Of a stretch of 10,275 nt of DNA, positions 7,162 to 10,275 are shown piece after piece (positions within the stretch are counted from its first letter, which is position 1; each line of letters begins with the position of its first letter). Source of the DNA: Clostridiales bacterium. GTDB lineage: Bacteria; Bacillota_A; Clostridia; Peptostreptococcales; Anaerovoracaceae. The notes under the pieces are model-generated. The model was not told the DNA's origin. It searched no databases and saw nothing but the letters and a program-made list of their open reading frames with translations. The position numbers and the translations under genes are program-made. The stretch covers positions 1 through 10,275 of the forward strand of contig SVCR01000036.1 in the NCBI GenBank assembly GCA_015058265.1, given 5' to 3'.

Positions 7162-7191
7162 GCTCCCTGCACTATTCTGAGGTGAGGGAGC
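7162..7191 (-). terminator. Hairpin, probable terminator of the transglutaminase operon
   Basis: On the plus strand GCTCCCT (7162-7168) pairs with AGGGAGC (7185-7191). The stem extends by CAC/GTG with one bulged base, giving about 10 bp around a 9-nt loop. In the minus-strand transcript it lies 17 nt after the stop codon at 7209 and is followed by the moderately T-rich TGTTCTGTT, so termination may be incomplete. Only 37 bp separate it from the next gene's ATG, and I found no clear promoter there, so some read-through is plausible. Confidence 0.55.
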
Positions 7192-7208
7192 GTGCTCTTT
7201 AGTTCATT

Positions 7209-8381
7209 TTATTTCCACTTCTTATATCCGGTATATCTCCAGGTACCGCTCTTGCCGTAGTAGATCTTGAAGCCATTGCGGCCTGTTTCATTCGTGAAGT
7301 TCGGATCGTAGACCCATTCTTTCTTCCCGTGCCTTATGACTGTCCATGAGTGCGGGTTGACATATGCCACGGCACCCCTCACCTGATGGACATCGTATCC
7401 GAGCAGCTTGGCCATTATATAGAAAGTGGAAGCCATTACATAGCAGTTTCCTCTTCCCTCAGTGAACCCGCGCAGAGCGTATTTCTCAGGACTGCTCTGT
7501 CTCCATCCTCTGCCGTAATACGTCAGCTTGTAGGAGAACTTATATGCATCCTTAAGTGTCCATCCGCTCTTATTGAGCTGCTTCACTCCGAGCGCGTAAG
7601 CTCTTCCGAGTTTACCGCTCTTAGGTACCTTAAGATAACCGATCTTTTTATTCTTGACCATTGCTCCGGTCTTCTTGTTGAAGAAGGCCGCTCTCTCTTT
7701 GCCCTTCTTTCCGAACGCCGTCCATCCTGTCGCCAGAACGCCTTTGCCCTTGCCGAAATACTGCTTGCCGTTGTACTTGTACAGGCCTTTCTTGGTCTTG
7801 AGCCTGCCGTTCTTGGTGAACATATAGAGAGTCTTTACTTTGACCTTTTTCTTCTTACCTTTTACCTTGACGGTCTTCTTCACCGCGATTTTGGTCGGCT
7901 TGACAGCAAAGACACCCTTGCCCTTGCAATAGTATTTCTTGCCGGAAACAGTCTTCCATCCTGCCTTCTCGTGGCGCTTGCCGTTAGCGTTGTAGTAATA
8001 GAGCTTTCCGCTGATCCTGGCAAAGCCGGTGACCATGGCTCCGTCACTGCCAAAGTAATAGTTCGCGCCGTCGATATTCTTCTGCCCGGTGACAGCAGCT
8101 CCGTTCTCGTAGAAGAAAACTTTCCCGTCCTCTGCCGTTACCCAGCCGTCTAACACCTCATCTCCGGAAGGATCCGTAGAAGGATCTGTGGATGGATCAA
8201 CAGAAGGATCCTGCTCCTCGACCACACCCCCGCCGGTCACAGGGTCATCGCCGCCATCTGTTGCGAACACCCCGGAAGGCACCGTAATAACAAATGCAGC
8301 GACAAGAAGAACTACGAACAGCAGTCTTAACAGCTTTGCCAATTTTTCATCTGCGAAGGTCACTCTCTTACTTGAATACAT
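7209..8381 (-). CDS. Secreted transglutaminase-like protein with cell-wall/glucan-binding-type repeats
   Basis: This is a 390-residue exported protein. A basic stretch and hydrophobic core (about 15-40, ending VPSGVFA) form a signal peptide. A linker with four DPS(V/T/T/G) units follows at 58-73. Residues 78-245 hold aromatic-glycine repeats of the choline/glucan-binding type (GWVTAEDGKVFFYENGAAVTG, YYFGSDGAMVTGF, LYYYNANGK), interrupted by a Lys-rich insertion at about 159-200. The C-terminal domain (about 260-390) is transglutaminase-like. Cys313 (GRGNCYVMA), His344 (NPHSW) and Asp359 (VYDPNF) form the expected Cys-His-Asp triad. The enzyme could cross-link or cleave wall-associated proteins or peptides; which is not evident. 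The ATG at 8381 has an AGAGGGG ribosome site 5 nt away; a GTG-type extension to 8411 lacks one. It lies 35 bp after the acyltransferase gene, so probably co-transcribed. Confidence 0.88.
   Translation of the reverse strand: MYSSKRVTFADEKLAKLLRLLFVVLLVAAFVITVPSGVFATDGGDDPVTGGGVVEEQDPSVDPSTDPSTDPSGDEVLDGWVTAEDGKVFFYENGAAVTGQKNIDGANYYFGSDGAMVTGFARISGKLYYYNANGKRHEKAGWKTVSGKKYYCKGKGVFAVKPTKIAVKKTVKVKGKKKKVKVKTLYMFTKNGRLKTKKGLYKYNGKQYFGKGKGVLATGWTAFGKKGKERAAFFNKKTGAMVKNKKIGYLKVPKSGKLGRAYALGVKQLNKSGWTLKDAYKFSYKLTYYGRGWRQSSPEKYALRGFTEGRGNCYVMASTFYIMAKLLGYDVHQVRGAVAYVNPHSWTVIRHGKKEWVYDPNFTNETGRNGFKIYYGKSGTWRYTGYKKWK
8163..8210 (-). repeat. Four 12-bp tandem units encoding DPSx linker
   Basis: Four consecutive 12-bp units encode DPSV, DPST, DPST and DPSG (residues 58-73 of the transglutaminase-like protein). 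The units share GAYCCTTCC-like sequence with variation at the fourth codon. This is a flexible spacer between signal peptide and wall-binding repeats, and a site where copy number could vary by slippage. Confidence 0.7.
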
Positions 8382-8386
8382 TTCAT

Positions 8387-8406
8387 CCCCTCTCGGCTTT
8401 GGCCGA
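8387..8406 (-). promoter_or_regulatory. Ribosome-binding site abutting a small hairpin
   Basis: On the minus strand AGAGGGG (plus 8387-8393) lies 5 nt from the ATG at 8381 and fixes the start of the transglutaminase-like gene. Immediately upstream, TCGGC/GCCGA (plus 8393-8397 and 8402-8406) can form a 5-bp stem with a 4-nt loop that touches the ribosome site. It sits within the 35-bp gap after the acyltransferase stop codon. A role in processing or translation tuning is possible but not shown. Confidence 0.45.
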
Positions 8407-8416
8407 ACCAATAATA

Positions 8417-9439
8417 CTAAACTATACTTCTAACTGCGGGTATCCTGCGCAGAACCCATGTTATCACATATGACAGCAGGAAGAATACCACTGCAAGCCC
8501 TGCGAAGCCGAACGGTCCGAACCCGTAAGGATCGAACCCCATCCATTTCATCACCAGCCTGCATCCTATCATATGGATCAGATATATCCCGAAGGTACAG
8601 GAGTCCATACTCTTCAGCAGCTCTCCTGCCGGTGTCTTGATCCTCTCCATTAAGGAGAACAAAGCGGCAGACTGCATTACCACAAATGGCGACGCGTAGC
8701 CCGTCAGATGCGACAGATCTGTTCCTCCTGACGCCGACTTATCATATACCGATGCAGCTATTATGAGCGCTGTCGACACGATCATCAGGATAACTGCATA
8801 ATGAGCTCTGATATTCTTCCTGTGGAGCATATACCCGACAAACAGATAGGCCGGATATATCACTGATGTCGGTATATAGAAACCGGATTCCTTCCCGAAT
8901 ATCCCGGCGATCGGAGCTAAAGATGTGAACAGCACTATCAGGCCGATGAGATACCACAGCATCCTGTCAGATGCTCTTTCTGTGATCATTTTGTAGAACG
9001 GCATCATCAGGTACAGGCCTGTCATGAGATACAGGTACCACATGTGCGGCCAGCCTTTGCACTGCAGCAGGGCTGACAGCCACGGACCGAAAATAGAAGT
9101 ATTCTCTCCCGCAATGTATGACAGCACCTGAAACAGGAATGAAAATGCGATCAAAGCGAGGAGGACTCTTCTTATATATTTCCCGAAAAGCTTCTTCGCA
9201 GTGATCTCCTTCTCCGGATCGAGCAGGAGTGCACCCGTTACCATGAGGAAGCACGGGACTGCCCACATAAGGAGTGCCACCGTGATCCTGCTTGCGGCCG
9301 CTTCGCCCGGGCCGAGATTGTCAGCGTAATAAACATATCCGGAATTGACAGTATGCAGTACAACTATCGCGAAGCACGCGATCACCCTTATCCACGAAAA
9401 CTGTGAAATATGCTTATCAATAGAAGTTTGACGAGTCAT
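8417..9439 (-). CDS. Acyltransferase-3 family integral membrane protein
   Basis: This 340-residue polytopic membrane protein has about ten hydrophobic segments (near 15-35, 52-73, 90-110, 131-150, 160-181, 190-206, 212-231, 247-265, 282-300 and 309-330). The first segment carries the family signature W16-x-R18...VVLH29T, where the His is the expected catalytic residue. H132-M-W-Y-L is a second typical motif. Members O-acylate (often acetylate) cell-surface polysaccharides, peptidoglycan or lipids; the acceptor here is unknown. I chose the ATG at 9439 because the conserved N-terminus starts just after it. A longer in-frame extension to 9505 encodes unrelated residues that overlap the upstream gene. 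The chosen start still overlaps that gene by 23 bp, and its ribosome site is weak (GTGGGAA), which points to translational coupling. Confidence 0.88.
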   Translation of the reverse strand: MTRQTSIDKHISQFSWIRVIACFAIVVLHTVNSGYVYYADNLGPGEAAASRITVALLMWAVPCFLMVTGALLLDPEKEITAKKLFGKYIRRVLLALIAFSFLFQVLSYIAGENTSIFGPWLSALLQCKGWPHMWYLYLMTGLYLMMPFYKMITERASDRMLWYLIGLIVLFTSLAPIAGIFGKESGFYIPTSVIYPAYLFVGYMLHRKNIRAHYAVILMIVSTALIIAASVYDKSASGGTDLSHLTGYASPFVVMQSAALFSLMERIKTPAGELLKSMDSCTFGIYLIHMIGCRLVMKWMGFDPYGFGPFGFAGLAVVFFLLSYVITWVLRRIPAVRSIV

Positions 9440-9875
9440 TTCCCACACATCCGCTTGATTTATTGCTGCTGCTTGAAGAAGCGGCCGCTGCCTGCTGACG
9501 GGCAAGCTCAGCCTGTCTTGCTTCTTCGGCTTTGCGCTCTTCTTCTGCCTTGCGCGCTGCTTCCTCTTCTTCTTCCTTGGTAAGCTGAGCGTCAGTCTTT
9601 ATATCCTTGAACTTCTCAGGAGTCTCTTCAACGATCTTGTCTACCTCTTCCTGCTTCTCGCAGGCATTGATAGCCTCTTCCCCCTCAGCGAGTATCTTCT
9701 TGATCTTCTTCCGCTGTTTCTTGCGGTAATCGTCAAGGTTTACTGTAGCATTCAGAGCCGCAATACCATCAGATCTCATCTGCGCGATCTTCGCTTCATG
9801 ATATTTCCAGCCGCCGAAGGCACAGCCTCCCAGCACAGCAATGACAAGCAGAGCTGCAATAACAGATTTCTTCAT
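9417..9875 (-). CDS. Small coiled-coil lipoprotein or membrane-anchored protein
   Basis: This is a 152-residue predicted envelope protein. Residues 4-22 are a hydrophobic N-terminal segment ending in L-G-G-C18, a plausible lipobox; otherwise it is a simple membrane anchor. Residues 23-97 form charged helices (LDDYRKKQRKKIKKILAEGEEAINAC and a following KFKDIKTDAQLT segment). Residues 98-130 are a highly charged Glu/Ala/Arg coiled coil with KAEEERKAEEARQAELARQQ-type periodicity. The end is a Ser-rich stretch followed by GCVGNDSSNFY. I recognise no named family. The ATG is preceded by AAAGGAG at a 9-10 nt spacing. It is the first gene of the block and overlaps the acyltransferase start by 23 bp, suggesting linked expression and perhaps a shared complex in the envelope. 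Confidence 0.82.
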   Translation of the reverse strand: MKKSVIAALLVIAVLGGCAFGGWKYHEAKIAQMRSDGIAALNATVNLDDYRKKQRKKIKKILAEGEEAINACEKQEEVDKIVEETPEKFKDIKTDAQLTKEEEEEAARKAEEERKAEEARQAELARQQAAAASSSSSNKSSGCVGNDSSNFY

Positions 9876-9940
9876 TTATCCCTTCTCCTTTGTTATTAGA
9901 TGCCTATACATTCACAGCTGTATTCGGCACCCACGTGTCA

Positions 9941-9969
9941 ATAATATCATTCAAAGTGTACTGATGCAA
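9941..9969 (-). promoter_or_regulatory. Promoter for the lipoprotein-acyltransferase-transglutaminase block
   Basis: On the minus strand, TTGCAT (plus 9964-9969) lies exactly 17 bp from TATTAT (plus 9941-9946). Transcription would start around 9934, giving a leader of about 60 nt to the ATG at 9875. The nearby TTGACA at about 9935-9940 has no acceptable -10 partner at normal spacing. Confidence 0.5.
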
Positions 9970-9997
9970 AGCAATCCATGCTCTTGAGCGCATTTAT

Positions 9998-10021
9998 GTT
10001 CTCATAATTCATGGCGAGAAC
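9998..10021. repeat. Short inverted repeat next to the long palindromic element
   Basis: GTTCTC at 9998-10003 is the reverse complement of GAGAAC at 10016-10021, with a 12-bp spacer. It lies between the promoter at 9941-9969 and the long element starting at 10039. It may be chance or a protein-binding site. Confidence 0.3.
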
Positions 10022-10038
10022 TATCCCGTTTCGAAGCA

Positions 10039-10275
10039 AAAGTCATATTGTTTCGTGGCGCGGCTTTCCGCAGTACCGCATGCTCGACATTCGCGAATCG
10101 TACATTTCATCTTCGCTCGTTCGGAGAGAATGGGGAGGTTGGCAAAGTTCCGCTTCGCTCCAGTTGCCCAACTCCATCCATCTCGCCATCGCTCACTCAG
10201 TGAACTGTATCGATTCGCTCATGAGTCTCCGCTGCCGGTACTGCGGCGAGCCGCGCCACGAAACAATATGACTTT
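10039..10275. repeat. Long imperfect palindromic element (MITE-like or structured repeat)
   Basis: The outer 27 bp at 10039-10065 are an exact reverse complement of 10249-10275. After a 2-bp mismatch, CCGCAGTACC at 10068-10077 pairs with GGTACTGCGG at 10238-10247. Pairing continues inward: GCGAATCG (10093-10100) with CGATTCGC (10211-10218), then GTTGGCAA (10138-10145) with TTGCCCAAC (10164-10172), with one bulge. The centre lies near 10155. The whole 237 bp can therefore fold into one long interrupted hairpin on either strand. A plus-strand reading frame runs through it, but its sequence is dictated by the palindrome and it has no ribosome site. No transposase is present. A non-autonomous mobile element, a dispersed structured repeat or a long RNA hairpin all fit. 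The visible arm ends exactly at the window edge, so the true right boundary may lie beyond. Confidence 0.8.

Noticed and set aside
7125..7172. GTG-start extension of the 4Fe-4S reductase by 16 residues
   Set aside because: The family N-terminus begins at MEYRKLGNTG, the Shine-Dalgarno fits the ATG at 7124, and the extension would overlap the hairpin at 7162-7191.
7350..8153. 267-codon plus-strand open frame opposite the transglutaminase-like gene
   Set aside because: It is antisense to a domain-supported gene, with no family features or ribosome site of its own.
9935..9940. Consensus TTGACA as the -35 of the lipoprotein operon
   Set aside because: No -10-like hexamer occurs 16-18 bp downstream on the minus strand; the TTGCAT/TATTAT pair fits better.
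10011..10271. 86-codon plus-strand open frame over the right-end element
   Set aside because: It lies inside the long palindrome, has no Shine-Dalgarno, and its sequence is explained by the stem; it is probably not a gene.

Overview
The window looks like chromosomal DNA of a strictly anaerobic Gram-positive Clostridia member (Lachnospiraceae or a related Eubacteriales family). This is inferred from purine-rich Shine-Dalgarno sites, a TetR regulator of Firmicutes type, a two-cluster ferredoxin-like aldo/keto reductase, and secreted proteins with Ig-like, FIVAR-like and cell-wall-binding-repeat-like segments. TGA is used as a stop by at least two intact genes and TGG encodes Trp, so the standard bacterial code applies. 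No tRNA, rRNA, CRISPR array or transposase was seen.

Layout. Left edge (1-335): the 3' end of an apparently interrupted reading frame, a small inverted repeat, a short direct repeat, and the promoter of a TetR-family gene with a perfect 17-bp palindrome over its -35 region. The tetR gene (336-902, +) ends at a bidirectional terminator that it shares with the convergent minus-strand genes. A 37-codon remnant of another protein (1031-1144, -) lies between them. All intact genes from 1137 to 9875 are on the minus strand and fall into three apparent blocks, read right to left. (i) 9875 to 7209: a coiled-coil membrane-anchored or lipoprotein, an acyltransferase-3 membrane protein overlapping it by 23 bp, and a secreted transglutaminase-like protein with wall-binding-like repeats. 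A recognisable promoter precedes the block and a hairpin follows it. (ii) 7124 to 4716: a 4Fe-4S aldo/keto-reductase-family protein and a membrane-anchored alpha/beta hydrolase, ending in a good terminator at 4645-4675. (iii) 4509 to 1137: two secreted proteins with basic beta-rich C-termini, behind their own promoter.

Function. The common theme of blocks (i) and (iii) is the cell envelope: exported, lysine-rich or helical proteins, a probable O-acyltransferase, and a Cys-His-Asp transglutaminase-like enzyme. Block (ii) is redox/hydrolytic and its substrate is not evident. The regulator faces away from the rest and probably controls itself and/or a gene beyond the left edge.

The least ordinary signal is at the right end. 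Positions 10039-10275 form one long imperfect inverted repeat with 27-bp perfect outer arms, internal pairing to its centre and no credible gene. It resembles a MITE-like or structured repeat element, and the window stops exactly at the end of its visible arm.
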